Shown one piece after another: positions 17,363 to 28,501 of a stretch of DNA of 64,000 bases. Numbering within the stretch: position 1 is the stretch's first letter; each line of letters begins with the position of its first letter. This DNA is from Rhizobiaceae bacterium (GTDB lineage Bacteria > Pseudomonadota > Alphaproteobacteria > Rhizobiales > Rhizobiaceae): positions 213,686-277,685 of the forward strand of contig JAHBYU010000003.1 of the NCBI GenBank assembly GCA_019635775.1. Reading direction: 5' to 3'. The position numbers were made by a program, and so were the translations under genes. The notes under the pieces are model-generated. The model ran no database searches. It worked only from the letters and a program-made list of their open reading frames with translations, and was not told the DNA's origin.

Positions 17363-17378
17363 TTAACGAAAGGTTAAG
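17363..17378 (-). promoter_or_regulatory. CtrA-like box upstream of the BTLCP gene
   Basis: TTAA-CGAAAGG-TTAAG: two TTAA half-sites with the 7-base spacing of the CtrA consensus TTAA-N7-TTAA(C). It lies 22-37 bases before the start codon, in or near the promoter. It is also an imperfect hairpin (CTTAAC-N5-GTTAAG), so an RNA role is possible. Confidence 0.4.
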
Positions 17379-17485
17379 GGTGATGGTCGCGATCTGTCAA
17401 TTAACTCGCCGGTCGCGTCTGCCGTAATGGTTACCGGGCACGTCTCGCTGCGATTTATTTGCAACAATTCAACTTGCTTGGCGAC

Positions 17486-18760
17486 CTAATGTTTTGCTCG
17501 CTTGGAAGATTTTTCCGCAGGGGAAGCGCTGTTGCGACCGAAGCTGGTTATAAAGTCGACGATGCGAGGCACGATTTCGGAGCGGAAACGGGATCCGTTA
17601 AAGACTCCGTAGTGCCCGACGGCGGGTTGCACATAATGCAGGCGCCGCTCCGTCGGGATGCTGGAACACAGATCGTGTGCGGCCTTGGTCTGGCCCAAAC
17701 CGGAAATGTCGTCGTTTTCGCCTTCAACGGTAAACAGGGCCACGCTACGGATCGCTTTCGGATCGACTGGTTGGCCGCGATGCAGCATCTCGCCTTTAGG
17801 CAGGGCATGACGCAGAAATACGACGTCGACGGTCTGCAGGTAGAACTCCGCGGTCAGGTCCATGACCGCCAGATACTCGTCGTAGAAATCCCGGTGCTTT
17901 TCCGCGCCGTCACCGTCGTTCTTCACCAGATGCAGGAAAAAATCCTTATGCGCCGTGATATGGCGGTCGAGATTCATGCCCATGAAGCCCGAAAGCTGCA
18001 GAAAGCCTGGATAAACCTCGCGTCCGAATCCGGGTTCGGGCCACGGAACCTGCATGATGACATTGTCACGGAACCACTGAAGGCCATTTTTCTTGGCGAG
18101 CAGATTCACTGCGGTCGGGTTGCGGCGCGTATCGATCGGGCCGCCCATCAACGTCATCGTCGTTGGCGAGAACGGATCGCCCTTCGCCTCCATGAGCGAT
18201 ACGGCCGCCAGAACAGGCACCGCGGGCTGGCAGACGCCAATCACATGGGTGTCAGGCCCAAGCTCGTGGAAGATGTCGATCAGGTAGTCGATATAGTCGT
18301 CTAGGTCGAAGCGGCCTTCTGCGACAGGCACCATCCGGGCGTCGGTCCAGTCGGTGATGTAGACGTCGCAGTGCGGCAGCATCGCCTCGACGGTCCCACG
18401 CAGCAGCGTGGCGTAGTGGCCCGACATGGGCGCCACGATCAGAAGCCGCGGATCAGGCTTGCGTCCGACGGGCAGGTCGCGCTCGAAATGGATGAGGTTG
18501 CAGAACGGACGCGACCAGACAACCTTTTCCTCGACCGCCACCGTTTTCCAGTCGATTTTCGTAGTCGTCAGTCCGAATGAAGGTTTGCCGTATCGGCGCG
18601 TCGTGCGCTCGAAAAGCTCGGCAGCGGCCGCAATGGAACGTCCCAAAGGCGTATGCGCGACTGGATTGAGAGGATTTGAATAGAGTAGCCGCATTGCATC
18701 GGCATATGCCCTGAGCGGCTGCACCGCGGCATGGTTCAACTCGTAGAGCTGGTAGAACAC
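17486..18760 (-). CDS. phaZ: Intracellular polyhydroxyalkanoate (PHB) depolymerase
   Basis: Cytosolic granule-associated enzyme of about 424 residues that breaks down stored poly-3-hydroxybutyrate. The family signature FYQLYELNHAAVQPLRAYAD is at the very N-terminus, which favours the GTG start with GGGAAA upstream over an ATG 12 codons earlier. The alpha/beta-hydrolase nucleophile is the Cys of VIGVCQPAVPVLAAVSL, as in other intracellular PhaZ enzymes. The catalytic Asp is probably in the ENDDISGLGQTKAAHDLC region and the His in PAVGHYGVFNGSRFR. It lies 150 bases after the DUF1330 gene on the same strand. Confidence 0.94.
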   Translation of the reverse strand: MFYQLYELNHAAVQPLRAYADAMRLLYSNPLNPVAHTPLGRSIAAAAELFERTTRRYGKPSFGLTTTKIDWKTVAVEEKVVWSRPFCNLIHFERDLPVGRKPDPRLLIVAPMSGHYATLLRGTVEAMLPHCDVYITDWTDARMVPVAEGRFDLDDYIDYLIDIFHELGPDTHVIGVCQPAVPVLAAVSLMEAKGDPFSPTTMTLMGGPIDTRRNPTAVNLLAKKNGLQWFRDNVIMQVPWPEPGFGREVYPGFLQLSGFMGMNLDRHITAHKDFFLHLVKNDGDGAEKHRDFYDEYLAVMDLTAEFYLQTVDVVFLRHALPKGEMLHRGQPVDPKAIRSVALFTVEGENDDISGLGQTKAAHDLCSSIPTERRLHYVQPAVGHYGVFNGSRFRSEIVPRIVDFITSFGRNSASPAEKSSKRAKH

Positions 18761-18911
18761 ATCATTTTCCCGTCTGCCCGGGCCCGCGCCGGCCACTCCA
18801 AGCTTCGCCTGCTAACTTAGCGCCGTTCTGCTGCATTGCAATATGGGCGCATCCGAGAAGCGTCGCCTGAGGCTCCTGGTACACCGGAAAGATTGCAAAC
18901 GGCAGGAAAGC

Positions 18912-19205
18912 TCAGTCCGGGACGCCTTCGACGAGAACCATGTCCGCGTCCGCCACATGCGCGCGTTTTGCCCGCGCCGCCTGATATTCCGGGGAATGAT
19001 AGCAATCCTGTGCGGCCTTCAGCGACGGAAACTCGATCACGACGTTGCGCGTGCGCCCATTCCCTTCCGTGATCTCATAGTCGCCGCCACGCGCCAGCAT
19101 CCGGGCGCCATATTTGTCGAAGGCGAGTTTGGAAGCAGCCACATAGTCCTTGTAGGCTTCCGCATCCCGCACATCGACATGGGCGATCCAGTATCCCTTC
19201 GGCAT
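18912..19205 (-). CDS. DUF1330 family protein
   Basis: Small ferredoxin-like-fold protein of 97 residues. MPKGYWIAHVDVRD at the start, the YVAASKLAFDKYGARMLARG segment and IEFPSLKAAQDCYHSPEYQA are DUF1330 hallmarks (dimeric alpha-beta barrel superfamily). No catalytic role is established for the family. It starts two bases after the pyrF stop, with the GGAGGAG ribosome site lying at the pyrF 3' end, so it is co-transcribed with pyrF. Confidence 0.88.
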   Translation of the reverse strand: MPKGYWIAHVDVRDAEAYKDYVAASKLAFDKYGARMLARGGDYEITEGNGRTRNVVIEFPSLKAAQDCYHSPEYQAARAKRAHVADADMVLVEGVPD

Positions 19206-19207
19206 GC

Positions 19208-19945
19208 TTACTCTCCTCCTGAAAGGTCTTGACCCTGAGCGGCGGCCATTTCGGCCAGAATGGCATCGGCAGCGGCCCGCCGGTCTGGCGCCTGGACAAT
19301 CGGACGAGCCACCACGAGGTGGCTGGCGCCGGCGCGGATAGCCGATGACGGCGTCATGATGCGCTTCTGATCGCCGCGCTCTGCTCCCTCCGGGCGTATT
19401 CCCGGCGTGACCACCGCAAGGCCGGGACCGACTATGCGGCGCGCGGCGGACGCTTCGTCTGCCGAGCAGACGATACCCCCCATTCCGGCGGCCAGCGCCT
19501 GTTCCGCACGACGCAGGACCAGCGTATGCGGATCATATTCGTAGCCCGCTTCCACAAGGTCGGCTTCGTCCATCGACGTTAGAACCGTAACGCCAAGCAG
19601 CGTCAGGGCCGAACCCTTCGCCGCCTCGACGGCCGCGCGCATCGCCTTTGGGTAGGCGTGCAGGGTCAGCATGGACATGCCCATACGGGCGATGTTCTCG
19701 ACACCTTTGGCGACCGTGTTGTCGATGTCGAGGAGCTTCATGTCGAGGAAGACCTTCGTACCGCCGGACGCGAGTTCTCGGGCAAAGTCGAGACCGCCAG
19801 CGAAGGCCAGTTGGTATCCGATCTTGTAGAAGGAGATGATGCCGTCGAGGTCGCGCACCACTTTGGCGGCCTGCTCGACATCGGGCACGTCGAGACCAAC
19901 GATGAGCCGCTCCTGCATTGCGTTCCGGTTGCCCTGGCCGGTCAT
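19208..19945 (-). CDS. pyrF: Orotidine 5'-phosphate decarboxylase
   Basis: Last step of de novo UMP synthesis: decarboxylation of OMP. TIM-barrel enzyme of about 245 residues. Active-site motifs are LIVGLDVPD (first Asp), [19 protein letters not shown] (the Asp-Lys-Asp tetrad region) and [21 protein letters not shown] (phosphate loop). The ATG start overlaps the TGA of the FMN reductase gene (ATGA); a second in-frame ATG nine codons in is an alternative. It belongs to a minus-strand run with the reductase and DUF1330 genes. Confidence 0.96.
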   Translation of the reverse strand: MTGQGNRNAMQERLIVGLDVPDVEQAAKVVRDLDGIISFYKIGYQLAFAGGLDFARELASGGTKVFLDMKLLDIDNTVAKGVENIARMGMSMLTLHAYPKAMRAAVEAAKGSALTLLGVTVLTSMDEADLVEAGYEYDPHTLVLRRAEQALAAGMGGIVCSADEASAARRIVGPGLAVVTPGIRPEGAERGDQKRIMTPSSAIRAGASHLVVARPIVQAPDRRAAADAILAEMAAAQGQDLSGGE

Positions 19946-20538
19946 GGCTCTATCCTCGTAGAAAACATCGCAGCGCGTTCCATCAGGGTCCGGCACACCG
20001 TTTCCATCTGGTGGCGCAGACGTTCCTCGCGGAACTGTCCGTCCTCGTCGAACGCCTCGGACGCCCGCGCGACCGAGCACTGCGGGGTGATAACCTCGAC
20101 CTGGCAGGCCATGAGAACGGCGCGCAGATGGTAGAGGCCGCGCGTGCCTGCGAAATTGCCGTCGGAGGACGAGCAGAGCGCGGCAACTTTCCCATCAAAA
20201 GGCTTGAACGGCCGGCCGCCATCCCTGCGTACCCGGCTGACCCAATCGATGGCGTTCTTGAGGAGCGGCGGGATCGACGCGTTGTATTCGGGACTGGCAA
20301 TGAGCATGCCGTCGTGAGATGCGATCTGGCGGGCCAGCTTCTGGGCATTCTCCGGAACACCCTTTTCCTTTTCCAGATCCTGGTCCACGAGCGGCAGCGG
20401 ATAATCACCAAGCGAGACGCGGGTCACAGCCGCACCCTGGAGCGCCAGCTCCTTCATTGCGGCGTCCGCTGTCTTGATACTGAAGGCACCCGTCCTGAGA
20501 GATCCGGCGAAAACGAGGATTTTCGGGATGATTGGCAC
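19942..20538 (-). CDS. NADPH-dependent FMN reductase family protein
   Basis: Flavodoxin-like-fold oxidoreductase of about 198 residues (ChrR/SsuE/YieF group). The FMN-phosphate site is [16 protein letters not shown] at the N-terminus, and [20 protein letters not shown] is the conserved flavin-binding segment. These cytosolic enzymes reduce quinones, chromate, azo compounds or flavin. The GTG start has AAGGAG 5 bases upstream; upstream ATG options lack one. Its stop overlaps the pyrF start, so the two are coupled. The substrate is unknown. Confidence 0.9.
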   Translation of the reverse strand: MPIIPKILVFAGSLRTGAFSIKTADAAMKELALQGAAVTRVSLGDYPLPLVDQDLEKEKGVPENAQKLARQIASHDGMLIASPEYNASIPPLLKNAIDWVSRVRRDGGRPFKPFDGKVAALCSSSDGNFAGTRGLYHLRAVLMACQVEVITPQCSVARASEAFDEDGQFREERLRHQMETVCRTLMERAAMFSTRIEP

Positions 20539-20615
20539 AGCGACTCCTTGCCTCGCAGCTATAAGTGAAGCTGGAGGCAAATCAACATCTGAGGCGGCTC
20601 TACGTCGTTCGATGA

Positions 20616-21218
20616 TCAGTTGAGCGGCGCGCGCCGATAAATCCAGAGTTGGGTCGGCGGAATGTTGCGCAGGATGAAGTCGAAATGCTCGACCTTGTAG
20701 TCCCCGTGACCTGCCGGAATTGGCGACTTCGGCCCGTAGGTGAGCTGGATCACCGGGCGGCCATGGGGCAGGCGCGACAACAGGCTCTCCAGATAGGCCA
20801 CCCGCTTTTCGACGGGAAAGTTCAGCAAGGGTACGCCGGAGATGATGCTGTCGAATGTCAGTCCGCTTTTACTGCCGAGCGTCGTGTCAAGGTCGAAGGC
20901 ATCTCCTTCGATGACGTTCACGCCCGGAAAGTTGCGCCTGAGATGGGCGACGAAGTCGGCAGAATATTCGATCGTGTAAAGATCAGCAGGCTTTACGCCA
21001 TGTCGCAGGATGGCTTTCGTGATGACCCCAGTGCCAGGGCCGATCTCCAGAACGGGGAGCCCGGACTGGGCATTGATCACCGTGGCCATTCGCCGCGCGG
21101 TGACTGAACTCGTTGGAATGATGGCGCCTACGGCCTTGGGCTTGTCGATCCAGCCTTTGAAGAACTTCAACTCATCGTCGAATTTTTTGGCGATCCTGCG
21201 CAGTCCCGAAGCGGCCAT
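20616..21218 (-). CDS. pmtA: Phosphatidylethanolamine N-methyltransferase (rhizobial PmtA type)
   Basis: SAM-dependent enzyme of about 200 residues that methylates phosphatidylethanolamine to phosphatidylcholine at the inner membrane. The amphipathic N-terminus (FDDELKFFKGWIDKPKAVGA) and the SAM motif LEIGPGTGVITKAILRHG match the rhizobial PmtA class. DSIISGVPLLNFP is a further family segment. The length agrees with the known rhizobial enzyme. GGGAGA precedes the ATG by 7 bases. It lies immediately downstream of dnaJ on the same strand, an order also known from rhizobia. Confidence 0.92.
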   Translation of the reverse strand: MAASGLRRIAKKFDDELKFFKGWIDKPKAVGAIIPTSSVTARRMATVINAQSGLPVLEIGPGTGVITKAILRHGVKPADLYTIEYSADFVAHLRRNFPGVNVIEGDAFDLDTTLGSKSGLTFDSIISGVPLLNFPVEKRVAYLESLLSRLPHGRPVIQLTYGPKSPIPAGHGDYKVEHFDFILRNIPPTQLWIYRRAPLN

Positions 21219-21332
21219 CAAGGGTCTCCCTCTGTCGGTTGGCGGGACAAATAGCACCCCGTCGCCCCAAAGCAAGCGCGCAGGTCGTCATTCCGACGAA
21301 AAATGTCGCTTAGAGATCAGATGGCTTCCGCA

Positions 21333-22466
21333 TCACCGGTCCGCGAAGGACTCGAAGAAATCCTTCATGCGCGAGAAGAATCCGCTCGACTGCGGGGAAT
21401 TCTCGGTGGACGAAAGCTTTTCGAATTCCTCCAGAAGCTCACGCTGCCGTTTGGACAGGTTCTGCGGCGTCTCGACCGCAGTCTGTATATAGAGATCGCC
21501 GATCTGCGACTGACGCAGGACGGGCATGCCCTTTCCCTTCAGGCGGAACTGGCGACCATTCTGCGTGCCTTCCGGCACCTTCACGCGGGTCTGCGTACCG
21601 TCAAGCGTCGCCACCTCGAATTGGCCGCCCAGCGCGGCAGTCGTCATTGAGATGGGCACCTTGCAATAGAGGTCGGCGCCGTCGCGCTGGAAGAATTCAT
21701 GCGGCTTGACCGAGAGGAAAATGTAGAGGTCGCCCGGCGGTCCACCGCGCAAGCCCGCTTCGCCTTCGTTGGCAAGGCGGATGCGGGTGCCGTCCTCGAT
21801 GCCGGCAGGAATGTTCACCGACAGGGACCGCTCCTCGATAACCCGGCCCTGTCCTGAACATTTCGGGCAGGGATCCTTGATCGTCTGTCCACGTCCCTGG
21901 CAGGCCGGGCAGGTCCGCTCGATGGAAAAGAAGCCCTGCGTCGCGCGGACCTTGCCATGACCACCGCATGTCGTGCAGGTCACGGGCTGCGTCCCCGGTT
22001 TTGCCCCGCTGCCTGAACATTCGTCACAGGACACCGATGCCGGGACATGAATCTGCGCCGTCTTGCCGGCAAACGCCTCCTCGAGGCTGATCTCCATGTT
22101 GTATCGCAGGTCCGCGCCACGTTCGCGTCCTCCGGACGACCGGCGGCGACCTCCGCCCATCATATCGCCGAAGATATCCTCGAAAATGTCGGCAAAACCT
22201 CCGGCGGCGAAGCCGTGGCCCCCGCCGTTCATGCCCGCTCCATTCTCGAAGGCGGCATGTCCGAAGCGATCGTAGGCCGCCCGCTTCTGCGGGTCCTTCA
22301 GGCACTCATAAGCCTCGTTGATTTCCTTGAAGCGAATCTCGCAGGACTGGTCGCCGGGATTGCGGTCCGGGTGGAACTGCATGGCCAGCTTGCGAAAGGC
22401 CGCCTTCAGCGCCTTTTCATCCGCGCCGCGTTCGACGCCGAGCGTCTCGTAGAAATCAGCTTTCAT
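21333..22466 (-). CDS. dnaJ: Chaperone protein DnaJ
   Basis: Hsp40 co-chaperone of 377 residues that delivers unfolded clients to DnaK and stimulates its ATPase. J-domain (residues 1-70) with the HPD motif in [11 protein letters not shown], then a Gly/Phe-rich linker, four CxxCxGxG zinc motifs ([32 protein letters not shown]) and the two-part C-terminal substrate domain. It follows dnaK after about 200 bases that hold a strong terminator, so it may be read from read-through or a separate promoter. Confidence 0.98.
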   Translation of the reverse strand: MKADFYETLGVERGADEKALKAAFRKLAMQFHPDRNPGDQSCEIRFKEINEAYECLKDPQKRAAYDRFGHAAFENGAGMNGGGHGFAAGGFADIFEDIFGDMMGGGRRRSSGGRERGADLRYNMEISLEEAFAGKTAQIHVPASVSCDECSGSGAKPGTQPVTCTTCGGHGKVRATQGFFSIERTCPACQGRGQTIKDPCPKCSGQGRVIEERSLSVNIPAGIEDGTRIRLANEGEAGLRGGPPGDLYIFLSVKPHEFFQRDGADLYCKVPISMTTAALGGQFEVATLDGTQTRVKVPEGTQNGRQFRLKGKGMPVLRQSQIGDLYIQTAVETPQNLSKRQRELLEEFEKLSSTENSPQSSGFFSRMKDFFESFADR

Positions 22467-22612
22467 TTCACCCTGGTATCCGCATGTCCCGTGCCCGGAT
22501 GCTCAATGTCTTGGCGCATCTTGTCGCATCACCAGCAATGAGTGGCTTCCGATTTAGTGAGCCTTGGCGCCCAATGCCAGAGTTCAAGCGCACACATTGT
22601 GCTTTTTACCAG

Positions 22613-22640
22613 CAAAAAGCCCGGCGCTAGCGCCGGGCTC
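22613..22640 (-). terminator. Rho-independent terminator after dnaK
   Basis: Perfect palindrome AGCCCGGCGC-TA-GCGCCGGGCT (22618-22639), followed on the minus strand by a T-run from the AAAAA at 22614-22618. It lies about 25 bases after the dnaK stop and would limit transcription into dnaJ. Confidence 0.85.
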
Positions 22641-22662
22641 CCGCATTTCCGAAGAAGTCGGG

Positions 22663-24579
<1,917 letters not shown>

Positions 24580-24702
24580 TTCTCTATTCTCTCCTTTAAG
24601 CAGGCCGTCAGGACCCTATAAGGCGTTCCGGGGACGGCCCCCGTACACTGGAATTTCCGCGCCGAACCAACAGGACTTGAGCCGGTGCGCGCGGTTGCGG
24701 CG

Positions 24703-24732
24703 TATATAAGAAGAGCCTTTTTGCTGCGCAAG
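24703..24732 (-). promoter_or_regulatory. Candidate heat-shock (RpoH) promoter of dnaK
   Basis: On the minus strand CTTGCG (24727-24732) and CTTATATA (24703-24710) are spaced 16 bases apart, resembling the alphaproteobacterial RpoH pattern CTTG-N17/18-CYTATNT. The leader to dnaK would be about 115 bases. The family expectation that dnaK is RpoH-dependent supports it. Confidence 0.5.
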
Positions 24733-24769
24733 TCGGCTCGCTATCAATCGAGAGAGGAAGGACACCACA

Positions 24770-25723
24770 TCAGGAGGGGTTGTCGCGGCCTTCCAGGTCA
24801 GGCTGCGAGAGCTGGGAACGTTCGAAGAGGAGCAGGATGACGATCGCGATCAGGAACGGAATGATCAGGTAGAAGGCACGGAAAACCAGCAGCGCCGCCA
24901 GAACGTCGGCCGGTTCCATCTCCGGCAAGGCCATGATGAACACCAGTTCCAGCACGCCGACCCCGCCGGGGGCATGCGACAGAAGGGCGACCGAGAAGGA
25001 GAACAGGAAGATGCCGAGCACCGAAAGATAACCGGGATTTCCCGTTTCAGGCAGCGCGAAATACACGATCCCTGCGGCCGCAAGCAATTCCAGTGGGCCG
25101 ATGACAAGCTGGCGCGCCACGATCGGCAGGCGGGGATATTGCAGCGTGAGGGAGCCGAGCTTCAGGGGCTTCATCCCCAGCCCGCTTCCGAGGATATAGA
25201 AGGCGATCAGCGCCAGCAGGAAATAGCCGGTGCCGATGGACAGGCCCTCCGGGGCAAGTTCCGCTATGCGTTCGGTGATGTCGGGTTCGATCACCAGCAC
25301 CAGCCCTGTCAGCAGTACGACCCCCAGCGCGAAGGTGAACGAACAGAAAGCAACCAGTATGCCGATTTCCTGCGGGGTTAGCCCGCGCGAGGAATAGGCC
25401 CGGTAGCGAACGACGGCGCCTGAGAAAACCGACGCGCCGATCGTGTGCGACAATGCGTAGGTGGTGAACGAACAGAGCGTGATGAAAAGCCACGATACGC
25501 GCCGGCCGATATGAAGCAGGGCAATGCGGTCGTAGCCTGCCAGCGCCGCATAGGCCACGAGCGTGCAGAGCGCGGAGAGGAACCAGTTCCTTGCGGAGAT
25601 GGCCGAGAAGCTGTCGGCCAGGTCGGCCAGGGAAAGCCCTCGCAGCTCCTTGTACAGGAGCCAGCAGGAGAACACGATCGCAAGCGCGCCGACCACCGGC
25701 CAGATGTATTTTCGAAGCTTCAT
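24770..25723 (-). CDS. YbhN/LPG-synthase-flippase-type integral membrane protein (UPF0104)
   Basis: Protein of 317 residues with about eight transmembrane helices, of the YbhN/UPF0104 family, which includes the membrane half of lysylphosphatidylglycerol synthases. The segment ALLSHAPGGVGVLELVFIMAL is the family signature (SHxPGGxGxLE), and GAVVRYRAYSSRGLTPQEIG is the conserved polar loop. No catalytic lysyltransferase domain is present. A role in lipid or lipid-linked transport is likely but unproven. It reads away from dnaK and is separated from the neighbouring GNAT gene by 212 bases in which I see no gene. Confidence 0.82.
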   Translation of the reverse strand: MKLRKYIWPVVGALAIVFSCWLLYKELRGLSLADLADSFSAISARNWFLSALCTLVAYAALAGYDRIALLHIGRRVSWLFITLCSFTTYALSHTIGASVFSGAVVRYRAYSSRGLTPQEIGILVAFCSFTFALGVVLLTGLVLVIEPDITERIAELAPEGLSIGTGYFLLALIAFYILGSGLGMKPLKLGSLTLQYPRLPIVARQLVIGPLELLAAAGIVYFALPETGNPGYLSVLGIFLFSFSVALLSHAPGGVGVLELVFIMALPEMEPADVLAALLVFRAFYLIIPFLIAIVILLLFERSQLSQPDLEGRDNPS

Positions 25724-25935
25724 TCGACTCCAGTCGTCAATGCGAGCCCACGCCTGTGCTCATCCTTCCTCCGCGAATTGCCAACGCCGAACACGACGCA
25801 ACGACCCCGGCATATATGCTGGCTATATAAAAATGTAGCGGAATTCGACGTCGAGGTGGCAATTCGACGTAGGAGCGCACTTAAGCGGCAGAATCTCCGC
25901 GCTGCCTTTGGGTCAGCCTGGAGCGGGGGAAGCGC

Positions 25936-26616
25936 TCAGCCTTGCCGGGTAACCACCGCCACGCTCATGTGCGACCTCAGCCTGAAGCCGATTTTCTCGT
26001 AGAGGCCGATAGCGGCCGCGTTGCTGGCGTAGGTGTGCAGGAAGGGCGTTTCCCCCCTGGCTGCGACTTGCCCGGCGGCGTAGAGCGTCATCAGCTTGCC
26101 AAGACCCCGTCCACGGAAATCGGGGTGTGTGCAGACGCCGCTGACCTCGGTCATCCCTTCGACCTTCAGGCGCTCGCCCGACATTGCGATGAGCTGGCCG
26201 TTCTGCCTGATCCCCCAGAAATTCCCCAGCGCCAGCGCGCGCATGGTGAAAGGCCCAGGCTTCGTCAGCGTCGCGAGTTCCAGCATGTCGGCAGCATCCG
26301 CGTCGGCCAGCTTCCGGATCCGCTCGTCGGCAACCTGCGGCACATGACGTTCAGCGACCATCTGCACACCGCCCATGGTCGCGGTCACGGTAACTTCGGG
26401 TGGCGCGACAAACTCGCCGGCCTGCAGGAATATCTGCGTTTCGCCAGGTCCGATGAGGGCGGCAAGCGCCGCCAGGCTCTCGGGCTCGTCGTCCCTCGCG
26501 CATGCAAACGGATGAACGTCCGGTGCGTAGCGTACCGCCCGATCATTGCCCTCACCCAACGCTGCGTGACGGCCTTTGAGGGCGCTCCAGATCGGACGAT
26601 CGAGAAGGTGGCTCAT
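25936..26616 (-). CDS. GNAT-family N-acetyltransferase
   Basis: Cytosolic protein of 226 residues. The C-terminal acetyl-CoA-binding core is visible: VSGVCTHPDFRGRGLGKLMT (motif A, R/Q-x-x-G-x-G/A) and THTYASNAAAIGLYEKIGF-like FLHTYASNAAAIGLYEKIGF (motif B). The N-terminal half (1-100) is divergent, as in FR47-like acetyltransferases. The acceptor is unknown. Its start overlaps the stop of the MarR gene (ATGA), so it is probably the gene this MarR protein controls. Confidence 0.86.
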   Translation of the reverse strand: MSHLLDRPIWSALKGRHAALGEGNDRAVRYAPDVHPFACARDDEPESLAALAALIGPGETQIFLQAGEFVAPPEVTVTATMGGVQMVAERHVPQVADERIRKLADADAADMLELATLTKPGPFTMRALALGNFWGIRQNGQLIAMSGERLKVEGMTEVSGVCTHPDFRGRGLGKLMTLYAAGQVAARGETPFLHTYASNAAAIGLYEKIGFRLRSHMSVAVVTRQG

Positions 26617-27104
26617 CGGTCTGCCCCATCCTTGCCGAGGCGGCGGTCTAGGGGCGTCGTTGCAAGGCCGTTCTCCATCGCCGTCAGCTGTTCAAGCAGT
26701 GGGCCCTCAAGCCCGTCGCACAGATCGGCGACCGCCTCGCGGATGCTCGGCCATACGTCGCGGCGCGCGGCATCGACGATTTCCTGGCCTTGCGTCGAGA
26801 GCGCAACGATCCTGCGTCTCTGGTCTTCGGGAGATGGTCTCGTCTCGACCAGACCAAGCTGCACGAGCTGGTTGACCGCGCGGGTCGTGCCAGGCTGGGT
26901 GATGCCGACGGCTTCAGCCAGTTCGCCGATCGTCAGGGGGCCGAGCCTGTCGATCGAAGCAAGAAACGGGTACTGGCTGCCCTGTATCGTCTGTCCGCAG
27001 CTGTCGATGATCTTTTGTGCGTCCGCCTGCAAGCGTTCGCCGATCCGCCGCATGCGCGTGCCAAGTGTCAGGTAGCCGAACGAACGGACAATATCTTCGA
27101 CCAT
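26613..27104 (-). CDS. MarR-family transcriptional regulator
   Basis: Winged-helix dimer repressor of 163 residues. The wHTH spans about 50-115: LTIGELAEAVGITQPGTTRA (recognition helix), then VETRPSPEDQRRRIVALSTQ, the wing with the DxRxR-like motif. The ATG is preferred because AGGA lies 7 bases upstream; TTG and GTG codons just before it are possible. It is first in an operon with the GNAT gene. A perfect ATAAC-CA-GTTAT palindrome overlaps its own -10 box, supporting autorepression. Confidence 0.9.
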   Translation of the reverse strand: MVEDIVRSFGYLTLGTRMRRIGERLQADAQKIIDSCGQTIQGSQYPFLASIDRLGPLTIGELAEAVGITQPGTTRAVNQLVQLGLVETRPSPEDQRRRIVALSTQGQEIVDAARRDVWPSIREAVADLCDGLEGPLLEQLTAMENGLATTPLDRRLGKDGADR

Positions 27105-27123
27105 CACCAATTCCTATAGAAAG

Positions 27124-27158
27124 ATAACCAGTTATATAAATTGATATGCGAAAGTCAA
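27124..27158 (-). promoter_or_regulatory. MarR promoter with overlapping palindromic operator
   Basis: On the minus strand TTGACT (27153-27158) and TATAAC (27131-27136) lie 16 bases apart. The palindrome ATAACCAGTTAT (27124-27135) covers the -10 box and the start region, a classic repressor position. The motifs are direct; MarR binding is inferred. Confidence 0.6.
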
Positions 27159-27320
27159 GATTGGGCCAGTCGAGGGATGAAGCATCGGGTTGCTCCGATC
27201 AGGAGGCTGGTGGAAAGTGAGTCCGGGTCAGGACGCGACACGCCCGGATCGCGACGCGGGTGTGCTGAACGGAGCTGAAGGCTCCGAGCTGGATTGCTGC
27301 TCGGTGCTTGAAAGCGGCGA

Positions 27321-28307
27321 CTAGACCTTTTCCCAGCCGCCGGTCTCACCGGCACGGAAGATGGCGTCTATCACCTTCTGGTTCTTCACCGAGCTTTCCA
27401 GTGTGAAGACGGGCTCCTTCCCGCCCTTGACCGCGCGTGCGAAGGCCTCGACCTGCAAGCGATACTGGGACGCACCGGGGAATCGGAAAACGGTTTCTTC
27501 CGTGTGATCCTTGTTGTGCAGCGAGATCTTGTGGTGGTCGTAGAGACCGGCATTGAAGGGGCCATGCACCTCGATGAAACCCTTGTCGCCGTGGAACACC
27601 ATGAGCTGGCGCGCGGCAAGCTGGGTCGACAGGTAGAAGGAGAGTTCGAAATCGCCGAAATCGGCGCGGATAGAAGAATAGGTATCCGTCTTGAATTTCT
27701 TGTCGCGCTCTATCGTGGCCTGGACGCGCTTCGGCTCCTTGCCGGTGACAAAGCGCGTCGAAACGGTCGGATAGACGCCAATATCGGGCAGGGCGCCGCC
27801 GCCCAGCTCAAGTATGTTGCGCATGTTGCGCGGGTCGGTGTTGAAGTAGGTGAAAGCGCCCTGGACATATTTCAGAGTGCCGATCGCGCCGGACTGGATG
27901 AGTTCCTTCACCTTCAGCCATTGCGGGTGGTACGTCACCATGAACGCTTCGCAGACCAGCACCTTGTGCCTGTCGCGCAGTCTGATCAGCTTTCCGATGT
28001 CCCTGGCGTCAAGCGCCAGCGGCTTCTCCACCAGCACATGCTTGCCGGCCTTGATCGCCTTCTCCGTCCATTCGACGTGCTGGGAAGTCGGCAGCGGGAT
28101 ATAGACACCGTCAATTGCCTCGGAAGCCAGCATCTCCTCGTAGGAGCCGAAGGCATGATGCGCGCCAAAACGCTGCGCAAGGGCATAGGCCTTTTTCTTG
28201 TCGCGACTGGCAATGGCCGCGAGCACGCCGTTCTCGGCATCGACGATCGCCGGGATGAGCTGCTCGCGCGCAATCTTGGCCGTCGACAGAATACCCCAGC
28301 GAAACAT
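27321..28307 (-). CDS. Gfo/Idh/MocA-family NAD(P)-dependent oxidoreductase
   Basis: Two-domain dehydrogenase of 328 residues. N-terminal Rossmann domain begins [20 protein letters not shown], and the conserved VEKPLALDA (EKP motif with the catalytic Lys) follows at about 95. The C-terminal domain carries [20 protein letters not shown] (the GGxxxDxGxY sugar-binding/catalytic motif). Such enzymes oxidise sugars, inositol or trans-dihydrodiols. It stands alone between the MarR operon and the PhnA-like gene, so the substrate cannot be judged from context. Confidence 0.92.
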   Translation of the reverse strand: MFRWGILSTAKIAREQLIPAIVDAENGVLAAIASRDKKKAYALAQRFGAHHAFGSYEEMLASEAIDGVYIPLPTSQHVEWTEKAIKAGKHVLVEKPLALDARDIGKLIRLRDRHKVLVCEAFMVTYHPQWLKVKELIQSGAIGTLKYVQGAFTYFNTDPRNMRNILELGGGALPDIGVYPTVSTRFVTGKEPKRVQATIERDKKFKTDTYSSIRADFGDFELSFYLSTQLAARQLMVFHGDKGFIEVHGPFNAGLYDHHKISLHNKDHTEETVFRFPGASQYRLQVEAFARAVKGGKEPVFTLESSVKNQKVIDAIFRAGETGGWEKV

Positions 28308-28501
28308 GACCTACTCCCTATTTGTCAGACATATGAGGGCGCGAACCTAGCGGCATGCCCGGGAAAAGAAAAGCCGGCTCTTACCAGCTTTTCAAGCCGT
28401 TGGAAGCCGGTACGGCCTGTCTCTTTCATCCGCGGTTTGGCAACTAGCCCAACGGCGGTGTAGGTGGTCGCCCGTACGCAACACCTTGGCATTGGAACAT
28501 C

